In this document: piece by piece, positions 1-11,128 of the stretch
How the letters are laid out: every line of letters starts with the position of its first letter
Position numbering within the stretch: the first letter of the stretch is position 1
Assembly (NCBI GenBank): GCA_035236585.1
Contig: CP141136.1
Coordinates: 32,386,949-32,450,948, forward strand
Direction: 5' to 3'
Source: Warburgia ugandensis
Taxonomy: Eukaryota; Streptophyta; Magnoliopsida; Canellales; Canellaceae
Length of the DNA: 64,000 nt
Translations under genes and position numbers: made by a program
Notes under the pieces: model-generated
The model's input: the letters and a program-made list of their open reading frames with translations, nothing else
Told to the model about the DNA's origin: nothing
Databases searched by the model: none

Positions 1-2
1 GA

Positions 3-771
3 AAAGATCAACAAAATAGATGGTCATGATTTTTTATTCAAAGAAAAATATGCTAAAAGCACCCAATGGCATGAAATTTGATCTCTTTTCTAAAATGATG
101 AATGACTTAGATATGCTAAAAATTATTACCATGAAAAAAAATGCAGCATGTGCTTTTTTGGACGTTCACTTCTATCACATCAAAGTTGTATTAGACGCAT
201 CTTGAAAATGGTAAGTTGATCCCAATTTTTTTCGGTGTTTTTTTTAATGATCCAACCTGTTTATCTAAAAATTCATATTTATATATTGGATAAATCTAAA
301 TCCTCTTTTTTCATATTTTTTCTAGGTTTTTACACTCCTACAACACACAGTGGGGCCCAATGAATGCATTGCAACTGAAAATGTGTATCCATTCACCATA
401 TACCTTGTTCATGAGCATCTGAAGAAGTTAAAGTTGTACTTAGAGCCTTTTTTTTCTTTTAAGATCTAAGTCGTTGATCATGTTCAGTATACAAAAATTA
501 GGTAACTCATGAGAAATCAATGCATTTGGATGATTCTAACCACTAATTTTGGATCTTTTCAAAGATCAACAAAATAGATGGTCATGATTTTTTATTTAGA
601 GAAAAATAGGCTAAACGCACCAAATGGCATGAAATTTGATCTCTTTTCCAAAATGATGAATGACTTAGATATGCTAAAAATTATTACCATGAAAGAAAGA
701 AAAATGCAGCATGTGCTTTTTTGGGCGTTTGTGCATCTTGAAAATGGTAGGTTGGTCCTACTTTTTGGGTG

Positions 772-842
<71 letters not shown>

Positions 843-1330
843 GATCCAAGCTGCTTGTCTAAAAATTCATATTTATATATTGGATAAATCTAAATTCTCT
901 CTTTTCATATTTTTTCTTGGTTTTTAAACTCCTACAACATACAATGGGGCCCAATGAATGCCTTACAACTGAAAATGTATATCCATTCACAATATACCTT
1001 GTTCATGAGTATCTGAAGAAGTTAAAGCTGTACTTGGAGCCTTTTTTTTCTTTTAAGATCTAAGTCACTGATCATGTCCAGCATACAGAAATTAGGTAAC
1101 TCTTGAGAAATCAATGCATTTGGATGATTCTAACCAGTTATTTTAAATATTTAAAAAGATCAACAAAATAAATGATCATAATTTTTTTATATAGAGAAAA
1201 ATAAGCTTAAAACACCCAATGACAGGAAATTTGATCTCCAAAATGATGAATGACTTGGTATGCTAAAAATTATTAACATGAAAAAGAAAAAAATGCAGCA
1301 TGTGCTTTTCCGAACATTCATGACTGTCTA
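3..1330. repeat. tandem array, about 2.3 copies of a 0.56-0.60 kb unit
   Basis: Three successive copies begin near 3, 560 and 1155 with the same block (AAAGATCAACAAAATAGATG or a close variant). The first two run full length through shared landmarks such as GGGGCCCAATGAATG and AATCAATGCATTTGGATGAT. The third stops near 1330. The second copy is longer because it carries an expanded TTA microsatellite. Short reading frames in the copies look like by-products of the repeat. A diverged single copy of part of this unit lies at 28340-28560, so the sequence is also dispersed. I cannot assign it to a known family. Confidence 0.85.
772..842. repeat. (TTA)n microsatellite
   Basis: About 23 uninterrupted TTA units lie inside the second copy of the tandem array. 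The neighbouring copy has only a short T-run at the same place, so the expansion came after the duplication. Confidence 0.97.
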
Positions 1331-2065
1331 CTTTATAGGGTATTGAAGAAATCTATATAGCTCTACAATCAATACTAGGTTTAAGTGGAAATATACTATA
1401 ATATAGAAATTAATTAAATATTCAAAAAGGAGACATTTATCTACACTATAAATTATAGAAACTACTTGGGTACGACCAGTTGGATGAAGTGACCAAATTG
1501 AGGAATATAGTGTCAAGGCTGAAAATAGGCAAGAAAGTATTTTGAAAATAGGCGGAAGGGTACTTTAGTATGGATGAGATTGGAATTTTGTGAGTAGGGT
1601 GGAAAGGTGTTTGGAGAACAACAAAAGTTGGTGGCAGGATTTGCAAATGGGAAGAGGACGAAGAGTACTTGGGAAAATGAACTTTTAGAAGCATTAACTC
1701 ATAATTGACTCTCTACTAGCGGATTTTGCCGTATTAAAAGCAAAATTTGTCGGCAAAATATGCATGTGCATGTCTATGATTAGTTTGCATAAAAGAATAA
1801 CTAATAGAACATAACCATGCTATTACCCAAATTGTTGCTTTTCGTCGCACAATATAAAACCCAAAAGAAATAAATATAATTGAAAAAGAAAAAACAAAGA
1901 GCCATTGATTTCTTTTTCGTTTTTTTCATTCTGTTTCCTCTTATGAATGGGCGCCCATGTAGAACGGGACCATGATTATGTAAGTTATGCTATAGAAGCG
2001 ATCAAAACAATGGTCTAGGCCATTGATATTTGCTGTGTACTCATCAAGGTTAATCATTAGTTTTG
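1331..2065. other. AT-rich stretch, nothing recognised
   Basis: Open frames here are short and have no recognisable motifs. No repeat ends or RNA genes were seen. Confidence 0.5.
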
Positions 2066-2073
2066 CATCCAAC

Positions 2074-2475
2074 TAGGGGTGGTCAGGTCCGGTTTGAAGA
2101 CTCAACATGGACCGGACCACGTGTTTTGGTCTCACGTCAGGCGAACCGATACCGGATCAAACCGATTTGTGTCGAGTGGAGACCAGCCAATCGGTCTTCA
2201 GGTTGGTTCGGTTCGGTTCTCTGTCCTGTTCGGTCCGGTGCTAAGTGAATCAGCACCAGTTGTATGGGTCTTATCAACGAGTGGGATTGGGGCTGGGTAA
2301 AGACACTGGAAAACTTCTTGAGATGAAGAAGTTATGGGTGTTTTGACATCGGCGCTAAAAACGCATCGGAGGTTCGAGGCAGATACAGTGCTCAGACCGA
2401 CCGAAGACAGAAGCTCCCATCCAGTTCGGTCGGTCGGTCGGTCGGTCAGTTCTGTAGGTCTTTTGCTCACCCCTA
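2074..2475. mobile_element. hAT-type MITE with 8-bp TSD
   Basis: The 402-bp element starts with TAGGGGTG and ends with the exact inverse CACCCCTA. It is flanked by CATCCAAC (2066-2073) and TATCCAAC (2476-2483), an 8-bp target-site duplication with one mismatch. A short TIR of this type with an 8-bp TSD is typical of the hAT superfamily. The interior is full of CCGGT/CGGTC/GGTTCGG motifs, which fits subterminal transposase-binding repeats. It codes for nothing; the open frames over it are by-products of its composition. Mobilisation would need a transposase from elsewhere. Confidence 0.85.
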
Positions 2476-2591
2476 TATCCAACACAAGCAATCTTATAAA
2501 CCTAAGCACTCGTACCATTTTAATGATCACCACGACACATGCTTGTTTTCGACGAGTGAAGAACGCTTGCAGTTCACAGATCTAATCTTTT

Positions 2592-2742
2592 AAAAGGGGA
2601 GTCTTGGCGAAAGGTAGAGTTGTGACCTTAAGGTCCAAAGTTTAAGGCGTAAAAACAGCCTCGTGAGAGTGCATACTTTGACCCTTGTGGTCCACTCCCC
2701 ACATATGCAGAAGCTTAATACAGCGGAGCTGTTCTTTTTTAA
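2592..2742 (+). mobile_element. Au-like tRNA-derived SINE
   Basis: The 151-bp element opens with AAAAGGGGAGTCTTGGCGAA, where GAGTCTTGGCG matches the head and A-box region of Au SINEs. It continues through the Au landmark ACCCTTGTGGTCC and ends in the family's T-run. The flanks ATCTAATCTTTT (2580-2591 and 2743-2754) form a perfect 12-bp target-site duplication. It is clearly diverged from the copy at 3946-4126. Confidence 0.85.
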
Positions 2743-2754
2743 ATCTAATCTTTT

Positions 2755-3386
2755 GTATGCCAATAGTATCCTTTTTTTTTAACTTGATAGAAAAGGTAAG
2801 ATTTTATGGGTAAACCATAACCCCTGAGCACCTCAAACCCGTCAACGAAGCACTGGAGAGGTAGGCGGCCTGATCTCTTACGGAAGTTGTATCAATGCTA
2901 CATTCTCCATTATTATTATTACAAATTTGCATGTGCTCGCAAATAAAAAGGAAACCGAAAAGAATATCCTCCTAAACAATTGAAGATTTTTGCTTTGGTA
3001 CTAAAGATCTAAAGAATCTGAAGCATAAATGGCTGCAAAATCTCTGCCACATTAATGGGCTGTTTATTGCAACCCCTCTACAACTAGAAAAGGGAGCATC
3101 TTCCCTCTGCTTGATGCTCAATATACAATCCAGAAACTACTACACAAGCGAACTAGCAAGAACTTGTTGGTTGGCGATGATGCACAAAGTAAGGTCCTAC
3201 AACACATGAGTTCATGAATTGTAGCACGTCATATTTCTGATTAGACTTAGTCTTGGAATTCAAAGTAACCAAGTATTGCACCAGTCGAAACCAAGAGCAA
3301 TTAGCGTGCGATGTTAGCCATTGAGGATCAGAGCCAGAAAAGAACACCAAGTGGGTGGCTCCCACTAGAGGTTGGCCAAATGCAAT
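2755..3386. other. intergenic, nothing firm recognised
   Basis: No convincing coding or element ends were found. A patch near 2820 (CCCCTGAGCACCT) resembles the reverse complement of the 29554-29855 repeat, but too weakly to call. Confidence 0.4.
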
Positions 3387-3945
3387 GTTGGTGGGTCATC
3401 CTTGGGTAACCCTATATTGGAAGTTATTGTTATGTTGTAATATACATGTCATACAAAGGCTATTTCTCTATTTCTACACTTTTATTTAACTTCTAAATAC
3501 ACCACGATCTCACCAACTCAGATTGATATTCACTCAACCTTAATATGGTTTCAGAGCCTAGGATTTGATCTTCCTAGGGTTCTGCTTCCTCTCATTTTTC
3601 ATTCTTATCTTCCTTTCACGGCACCCCTTCTCCCCATCATTTTCTCTCTCCTTCATCTTTTATATCATCATTCACATTTTATCAATCAAAATGTCCCGAG
3701 ACATCACAAGGTCATCATCCACTAGTGCCATATGTGGTAATAATTCCTCATCTATACCAAATTTCCCTTGTATGAACACAAACACCACACGTTACCCTCA
3801 AACAAAACTGAATGGATCAACCTACATCATCTAGGAATCACAATTTCTCCTTGTTCTCTGATCCAAAATGCACCACATGTTACCCTCAAACAAAACTGAA
3901 CGGATCAACCTACATCATCTAGGAATCACAATTTCTCCCTATTCT

Positions 3946-4126
3946 AAAGGGCAGCCCTGGTGCACAAAGCTCCAGTCTATGTGGGGTCCGGGAAAGGGGC
4001 GGGCCACAATGGCCTAAAGTAGGCAGCCTTCCCTTGCATTTTTGCAAGAGGCTGATTCCACATCTTGAACCTATGACCTCAAGGTCATATGACAACAACT
4101 TTTACCATTGCGCCAAGGCTCCCCTT
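3946..4126 (-). mobile_element. Au-like SINE inserted in the copia fossil
   Basis: Read on the minus strand it has the full Au layout: GGGGAGCCTTGGCGCAATGG with the A box, GGTTCAAGA as B box, GGAATCAGCCTCTTGCA, and a 3' end AGCTTTGTGCACC then GGGCTGCCC. It is flanked by a 17-bp target-site duplication with one mismatch (3929-3945 and 4127-4143). It is better preserved than the copies at 2592 and 6759. It splits one copy of an 87-bp tandem duplication in the host element, so it came after that duplication. Confidence 0.92.
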
Positions 4127-4305
4127 CAATTTCTCCCCATTCTCTGATCCAAAATGCTTCTTGGTTATGATAATAGATCTGTTCTTGCTCCACCCCAAAC
4201 AATCTAGATCAACCAAGTTGATCCACCAAATCCAGACTCTATCATCTCCAAAGAAAAGGATCCAACTTGATTAAGTTAGTCTCCATGTCTAAGGTGATTT
4301 GTCAC

Positions 4306-5076
4306 TGTGACGACCTGGGTTTTCAAATGAAATTTTAAATACAAACTAATTTCTAATGCAGGATCGATCTAATTTGAAATAATTTTTGTAAAATAGTGCA
4401 ATGCTTGAAAAATCTTTTCTTTCAAATTCACTTTGAAACACCCTGAGTGTCATTTTTCTTTTATAAACAACAAGGATTCTCGGTGAAATGAGCGCTCATT
4501 TCTATCAAAAATTGGGCAGAGTTTCCTCCATTTTTCAGACATCTGACATTTAACGCATGTCATTGCGAAGTATCTGATAAACATTGTTAACAATTTTAAA
4601 ATATAAATGTAGACTCTATCTCCTTTTCATACATCTAACAAAACAAAAACAGTTTACCTCAAAACAACACACCCAGAATCTCCACAACACAACTCAGTTA
4701 CATAAATCTTCCAAATTTTCATAATTACATACAATGCAATCTCTTTCTCATTTCTAATATGACAACTTCAACTCAAAGACCAATTTTTATACCTGTCCCC
4801 TTCCTAAGCTTCTGTTGGCGTGCTCCTGTCAGTAAGCAGCTCCTATTCCTTGACTGTCTTTTATTCTACGATACTTTCAACATGCCAAACCTGCTACTAT
4901 TCTCTGTATCTAAGGCATTGAAAATCACAGCAATGCCTCAGCAAGCAATCGCTTGTGTAGGTGGAGTAAGATGCAATATTTTATATAATAGAAATCATGA
5001 TAATGTTAAATGATTTCAAGTTAAATGATAATTGAATTGTTGTTTGCATGATTCAGCATTGCTAAATTATATATAG
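4306..5076 (-). mobile_element. 3' part of a Ty3/gypsy LTR, reverse orientation
   Basis: The segment begins TGTGACGACCTGGGTTTTC. This is the reverse complement of the LTR 3' end seen at 51899 and the same as the starts at 53303 and 58213. The match continues through TGCAGGATCGATC and CACCCTGAGTGTCATTT. Near 4930-4965 the reverse complement of GCTTGCTGAGGCATT matches 48600-48617. It abuts a TRIM at 5077 with no LTR start visible, so it is a partial LTR. It sits inside copia gag and is a nested fossil. Confidence 0.72.
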
Positions 5077-5622
5077 TGCGGAGGTGCCGTGTGAGGGTGA
5101 GACTCGACTCTGACGGGAGGTATTGAGAGTTAGTCCCACATCGCTAGGAGGGGTGATGGGCTGTGAGTTATAAGGGGGAATGCCTCCCTTAACAGCAACG
5201 ACCGGTTTTACCTTGGGCGCGGGGGAAGAGCAAAACCAGTGGCACTTCGGTGCGCACGAGACAATATCGTTACTGTGGGCCTGACAGGGTGTGACAAATG
5301 GTATCAGAGCCAAACCCCGAGCCAGTGTGGGCGGCTAGCCGCATGTGTTCCTCAGTGGTAACACACGAGGGCGTGTGTCCTCTAAGGGGGAGAGGTGAAC
5401 CGTGCGAAGGTGCCATGTGAGGGTGAGACCCGACTCTGACGGGAGGTACTAAGAGTTAGTCTCACATCGCTAGGGGGGGTGATGGGCTGTGAGTTATAAG
5501 GGGGAATGCCTCTCTTAACAGCAACGACCGGTTTTCCCTTGGGCGTGGGGGAAGAGCAAAACCCATGGCACTTCGGTGCGTACAGGACAATATCGTTGCT
5601 GTGGGCCTGACGGGGTGTGACA
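5077..5622 (+). mobile_element. TRIM (miniature LTR retrotransposon)
   Basis: Two 220-bp direct repeats (5077-5296 and 5403-5622) flank 106 bp. Right after the first repeat comes AATGGTATCAGAGCC, an iMet primer-binding site. Before the second is a purine tract (AAGGGGGAGAGG). The repeats share CACATCGCTAGG, GGGCTGTGAGTTATAAGGGG and end in GGGTGTGACA. They differ at perhaps one base in fourteen. A non-coding interior of about 100 bp marks it as a TRIM that depends on another element's proteins. It looks structurally whole. Confidence 0.88.
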
Positions 5623-6758
5623 GTCACCCTATAGTGTTGGTGGATACACATCCAAAGATTTATGGGTTGCACTTAAAGAAGCATTTGGTGTTCCCATCTC
5701 TGCTCGTCAACTTCAGTTAAATATGCAAATGCGTAAGTTGGAGGGAATCAGTAAGGCTCCGCATATTTTCAGTGTATCAAATGAACTACAAGCATCTGGT
5801 AGACTATTTTTACATAAAAAATTCAACAGGACAATATACTGAAATCTCGGTTCGGATTTCGATAGCCTAGTGTCTGCGTTATCAATCAACAAAGAATCCC
5901 TATTGTACTCCAATCTTCATAGTACCTTAGCCAATCCAAAAGTTTTCTAAAAAGTTCATTTTGAATTTCATGTAATGTTCTTTGTTCTAAAGGATATGTT
6001 AATCACTGTCATTACTTCATGTTATTAAGTCTAATCATCTGTCAAGTCAAAATATAAAAAAATAATGAATCACTAAACTATTTCTAGATCTTCCTTATGC
6101 TCTGCCTCCTTCCATCCTTTTAGATTTTAGTGTGCTCATTGTCGAGTTTGTCAGTATGAAAAATTTTGCAGGTTGCATTTACCTTCATCTTCGTCCATTA
6201 GTACACATCCACTTGAGCTAATTTTCATGAATGTCTTTAGTCCCATCTAGACGCAAATACTTGCTTGTTTCTATAGATGATTATTCCAAATTTGTGTGGA
6301 CTTACATTCTCATATGAAAATCAGAAGTCTATAACAAGTGTATAGAATTCAAATCCTTAGGCATCAATATGACCACAAAACTAAATTCCTCCAATCAGAT
6401 TGGGGGAGGTGGGGGTGAATGTAGGAACGTCCATGTCTATCTAAAATCTTTTGGTATTACTCATCTACTTGCTTGCGCTCATACTCATGAGCAGAATGAA
6501 CCAGATGAACGAAAAATTAGACACCTGATTAACACTCATCTCTATTAGCACACACTAGCTTTCCTAATAAATTTTGACACTCAGCATTCAAAACCACTGC
6601 ATACTTGATAAATCATCTGCCCCTGGTTTTAAAATCAAAACGTCTACTCGAAGTTTTCCAAAATAAACGACCATATTATAATTTTCTCTACTCCTTGGGA
6701 TATTTTGCTTATCCCTTCATTTGGCTTTACTGTGAACTCCCCCTCAAAACTTGCTTCT

Positions 6759-6855
6759 AAAGGGCAGTCCAGTGCATGAACCTCCAGCTTATGCAGGGTC
6801 CAGGAAAGGGACGAACCATAAAGAGTCTATAGATCGAACCCATTACATCTTGCAT
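6759..6855 (-). mobile_element. 5'-truncated Au-like SINE
   Basis: The reverse complement matches the 3' half of the Au copy at 3946-4126 (AAAGGGCAGTCC, GGGTCCAGGAAAGGGACG). It breaks off before the tRNA-like head, as expected of a 5'-truncated retroposition. TTGCTTC occurs on both sides (6751-6757 and 6856-6862) and may be a short target-site duplication. It lies inside the copia fossil. Confidence 0.7.
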
Positions 6856-9149
6856 TTGCTTCCTCAAATTTCTCTCCCTTATCCAATTCTACAAATCAAG
6901 AGTCCTCCAATTATATAACTTTTCCCTCAACTAATCAATAAAAATGGATATTTATACCAGCAACCTTGCTTTAATCTCTCCGGGACAAGTCAAACCTTAT
7001 CCTTAGAATCCAAACCCACATCACTTCCTTCCCAAAATCATTCGTCTTCACCCAAATCCTTCTCCAAGTCAAACCGTGCCCCTATTTCCCATATAGAATT
7101 GGATCCATATTGCAATCTTGCTCCACTTACTAACTTGGAGAAGTGAACTCACACTAATATGGTATTTTCTAAGACATATCAATTTCGTACGTGATCACAT
7201 TACAAAAAGAAATAGGGCCCAAGCAAATGTTGCCATTAAGCACCTTCTCCGTCTAAAAGAACTTCAAAGTGGTCTTCTTGAACGTGAACAAGCTACATGG
7301 AAGCCATTTAAAGTCCAAAGTGGATTACAACTGTCCCTGAAGAATTAAACATCCTTTTGAAAAACATAAGTGGCATCCTATTCCTCCTCAAGCTGGCAGA
7401 ATATGATTGGTTTTAAACGGCTGTTTCAAATAAAAGTGGCTTGTTGATGGACTACTGAAAAGTATAAAGCAAGCCTCACAAAGGGGAACAATCAAAGGCT
7501 GTTCGGATGGTTTTCTCTCTTGCTTATTCCAATGGCTGGACTATTAGGCAACTGGAAGTTAGCAACAACTCCCTTTACGGTGACCTTCAGGAAGACATCT
7601 ACATGATCCAACTGCTAGGCTTTGTTGATGATCTCATCCGAGCTACACGCAAGTTGGACAAATCATTGTACGGACAGAAGCAATCTCTACGTTCGTGGTT
7701 CTCCAAACTTGGCACTCAAATTCTATGGTTCGGTTTGAAGGGATCTAAGACAAATAGTTCTCTGTTCATTTACTGTAAGAATGACATCATTCTCTACATG
7801 CTTGTGTAGGTCGACAATGTTATTCTGACTAGAAACAATCATGATTCACTTCATCTCTTACTTAGTGACTACAAGAGTTTCAATCCCTTTGTAAAGTCCA
7901 CGAGCATTCAAACGATTCTCTCTCTTGCTTATTCTAACGGCTGGAGTATTAGACAGCTCAATGTTGGCAACGCCTTCTTCCATGGTAACTTTCAGGAAGG
8001 CGTTTACATGATGCAACTACCAGGCTTTGTTAATGATCCCAGCCTAGCTATGTGAGCAAGTTGGACAAATCATTGTATGGATTCAAACAATCTCTGTGTG
8101 CGTGGTTCTCCAAACTTAGCATTCAACTCCTTTGGTTCAGTTTTTAAGGTATCTATAGCAGATAGTTGTTTTTTTATTTAGATTAAGAATGACATCATTC
8201 TATACATGTTTGTGTATTATTCTGACCGAAAACAATTCTGATGCACTTCAATAGCTTATCTAGCGACTACAAGCTCGTTATGCCATGAAAGATTTTGGGG
8301 AACTTGGCTACCGACTTATTAACGTGCTAATATGCGAGGCGATAAACCTGTTAGCACGCCTCATCTTCTCCTAAGCTATCCAAGTGAGGAAGTAAAAATT
8401 ATGCCGGATCCGTAGTCTTGTTGGAGCTTTACATACATTACTTTAACTAGACCAGAAGTTGCATTTTCTGTTAACAAGGTCCATCAATTTATGGGAGCTT
8501 CCACTCTTTATCATCGGCAAATGGTAAAAGTCTACGCCACCTAAAGCAGTCTACATCCCAAAGATTGTTAACCACTTTGAGTCTTCTACTTCGCATTTAC
8601 CAGTGTTCTCCGATGACGACTGGGCTGGATACCCTAATGACAGAAAACCTACAGGCAGTTACGCCATTTACCTCGAAAATAATTGATATCTTGGTAGACT
8701 AGGAAGCAAACCATAATCGCTCTCTTCCACCAATATGGCACTATTGCAAATGCAACCATCGAAGTGGTCTGACTTGAATCTCCTTTATAAAGAGCTCGGT
8801 ATCAAATGTTAGCGTCCGCCTGCATTATGCAATATGCTACTTCAAATCCCATTTTTCATGCCAGAACCAAACACATAGAGGTTGATTTTCACTTTGCAAT
8901 ATATGGTATTGCCAAACATCTTCTCCAAGTACAATTTTCTTTTCTTTTCTTTTCTTTTCATTACAGGCGATCATATAGCTCACATCTTCACCAAACTATT
9001 ATTATTTGCTTGGCTCTTATTTCTTTGTGAGAAGTTTCATGTTCGTTCCGGCTATTTCTGTAACCCTACACTTACACTCAACATATAAATATAGCACACT
9101 CTCACGAGTTTAGAGTGAGATTCATTTCAACCTTCATACCCTGGACCCT

Positions 9150-9675
9150 CAGGATTTGGCAGGGTCACTAGAAATGATAGATGAGAAATCTAGTTCAATT
9201 TTGAAGCCCACTTGGAAGTAAAACAGATCTGAAGATGCATAGATATTTGCAACCAAATTTGTGATCTTGCTTTAAAAGGATACCTCCCCAGCCCTTGATC
9301 TTAGAAGGAACTTTAGGAGTGTCATTGCCTGGTTTAGAAACCCCAACAAGCTTCTATGAAGATTTGCAAATGATTTTGAAGAAGAAAAGCGACAACAGTT
9401 TCAAATTTCCTACAAACGAATCCTTAGAAGTGCTAATGATCTTGCAGATAACATAGCAAAAGTTGTTGACTGCATTTCGGATTTTTTATTATTACATATT
9501 ACAATTTTTGTGGGAAAATTTTCTGATGTAATCTTTTTTTCTTGTGGCTATTACTTGGTCGCATGGTACCACACACACACACTCTCTCTCCCCCCTTCTA
9601 GGGTCCACCTCCGGCCCTAATTTCTTCTAATGAGAAATACATTTTTCCTTAAAAGAAAAAGAAAAAAAATGAAGA
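9150..9675 (+). mobile_element. 3' end of an L1-type LINE, 5'-truncated
   Basis: Near 9400-9480 a frame reads SYKRILRSANDLADNIAK. Its SAN..AD..AK pattern is typical of the C-terminal RNase H region of plant L1 LINEs. The segment ends in TAATGAGAAATACATTTTTCC followed by an A-rich tail (about 9650-9672), as LINE 3' ends do. The 5' edge is not defined because it runs into the decayed copia end. No RT domain remains. Confidence 0.55.
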
Positions 9676-10438
9676 AAAACGATTCAATCCAAGGTTGTTG
9701 ATATTGACGCCACTGCCCAAAACCTGAGAGCTTTCTTTGAAAGGAGTTCCGACCACATGCATTCTAACGAAAGGCCTACTCTGACCATGTAAATCCTGCT
9801 CTGTAACTTTTGAAACATGTTAAGAAGATAAGGTTTTCGGGGTGAAATATGGAGTCTGCAGATACAAGTCTTGTCGTGGTAGGCCAATCTGATTGGCAGA
9901 ATTTGTCAATGATCCGAATCCAGCATAACTCACAGGTGAGTGGTACAGATCAACATTATGTAATTTGGTCCACTGATGTCACCAAAGCAATCCTCTTGGG
10001 CGTCGAAGTGAAATTAAATGTTACATCGCTGTTAATGGGGGCACGAAAACAACTCTTCCCAAGGATTAAATCTCCGATGTTTTGGGTTGACTTAGCCTTC
10101 CGCCCATATGTTCCCAGCATTATCCGTGAGCAAATAAAGATAAAATAGAGCAATCACTATTTTTACTAGATCTCGAGAAATCATCTATCGGCATCCATGA
10201 CGTGTGGCGTAATTGACCTCGATGTGGATTGAAGAGTGCATTCCGTAAAGGGTGGAAACCGCGGAATCCCCCATGGAATTCAATTTCATCAGGCTGCCGA
10301 TCCCTTGGTAGCCCACCCTACGCAAGTTGTGATCCCAAGAAGAAAAAATCGCGAAGCCTTGTCACTACTGTGCTTGCGCTTGTCTGTTTGGGCACTGGGT
10401 GCAGCTGCAACAGTGTAGATGAGGATGGAAACAAGTCT
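9676..10438. other. unassigned stretch with two open frames
   Basis: A 99-codon frame (9849-10148, +) and two overlapping frames at 10229-10450 are open, but I recognise no domain in them. The stretch lies between a LINE tail and plastid-derived DNA. It may be decayed exon or element sequence. No function is proposed. Confidence 0.3.
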
Positions 10439-10439
10439 A

Positions 10440-10640
10440 GGTATGCTTAGACTCATGGGCGGGGCAAACTCTTCCATTCTGGTTCATGGTTTCTCCTGGC
10501 TATATGGTTCATCCGGGAGGAAAATCGAGCTTGAAGAAATAGTGAATGGCCTTATCAACACACAAATGTATAACTCCTCAGGAATTTCAATTACACTTAT
10601 ATTCATCATTGTAAGAATTGGGTTGTGCCACTTGGCCTTT
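10440..10640 (+). pseudogene. ndhB: plastid ndhB fragment in nuclear DNA (NUPT)
   Basis: The frame reads [19 protein letters not shown], then [17 protein letters not shown] and [10 protein letters not shown]. This is the middle of NdhB, a membrane subunit of the chloroplast NADH dehydrogenase-like complex (from memory [18 protein letters not shown] and [17 protein letters not shown]). Only about 65 of some 510 residues are present, and the similarity stops abruptly near 10640. Flanking DNA on both sides is not ndhB. There are several amino-acid changes and no plastid context, so this is an old transferred fragment without function. Its neighbour is the 3' end of the host gene on the other strand. 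Confidence 0.85.
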
Positions 10641-10945
10641 CATTTCTTGAATTAGGGTCTAGAATTTGCTTTTACCAATAACAAGGAAAATTACGGCACA
10701 GTTAAAACAGCTGCAATCTCTTTGCTATGAGCTTGCTTAAATCTTGAAACTAATAACAAGGAAAATTAAGGAGTAAAAACACACAAGAACTTTTTTCAAT
10801 CTTGAAATTCATTGTCCTCAACTAAGAACAACACAGATTAGGAGTAATTTACGTTATTGAGTAAATGCTTCTAAAAGACATATGATGGGATTTTATAAGC
10901 AGAAATTCCAGTATCACTAAATGAAGCAGAAAACATAATACAGTT

Positions 10946-11128
10946 TAGATCCAAATGCATAACTGAAAAGACACTTCAACTGAACTCCTGAAATCAGTGT
11001 GAAGACTACATTAGTATTATGAATCATTAAGTAGATGCTTAGATCCAAATGCATAACTGAAAAGACACTTTGAACTCCTCAAATCAGTGTGAAGACTACA
11101 TTAGTATTATGAATCATTAAGTAGATGC
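10946..11128. repeat. tandem duplication, period 94 bp
   Basis: Two copies start at about 10946 and 11040. They share GATCCAAATGCATAACTGAA and GTGTGAAGACTACATTAGTA and differ by a small indel and a few bases. They overlap the likely 3' untranslated end of the host gene. Confidence 0.9.

Larger units (their letters stand above)
3387..9140 (+). mobile_element. Ty1/copia retrotransposon fossil, heavily broken
   Basis: An LTR-like end near 3387-3545 is followed by a primer-binding-like TGGTTTCAGAGCC (3547-3559), close to the iMet type. Gag of the copia (UBN2) kind is readable near 5640-5800 (SKDLWVALKEAF). Integrase remnants lie at about 6200-6540. Reverse transcriptase lies at 7500-7860 with the motifs WTIRQLEVSNNSLYGDL and KSLYGQKQSLRSWFSKL, and a second copy of that stretch follows at 7910-8290. 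RNase H appears at 8460-8900 (ARTKHIEVDFHF). The 3' end near 9050-9140 resembles the 5' LTR only distantly. The gag-integrase-RT-RNase H order is diagnostic of copia. The element has many breaks and is very old. It hosts two SINEs, a gypsy LTR piece and a TRIM. Its outer limits are approximate. Confidence 0.8.

Noticed and set aside
592-849. Poly-asparagine or poly-leucine reading frames over the TTA repeat
   Set aside because: They exist only because the TTA microsatellite is open in several frames on both strands.
2079-2533. Frames of 73-111 codons over the hAT MITE
   Set aside because: They overlap on both strands within a short non-coding element and reflect CGGTC repeats.
2800-2900. Possible further SINE near CCCCTGAGCACCT
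   Set aside because: The similarity to the 29554-29855 unit covers too few bases and has no clear ends.
9849-10148. 99-codon frame as a host gene
   Set aside because: No recognisable domain, splice context or partner exon was seen; left as unassigned.
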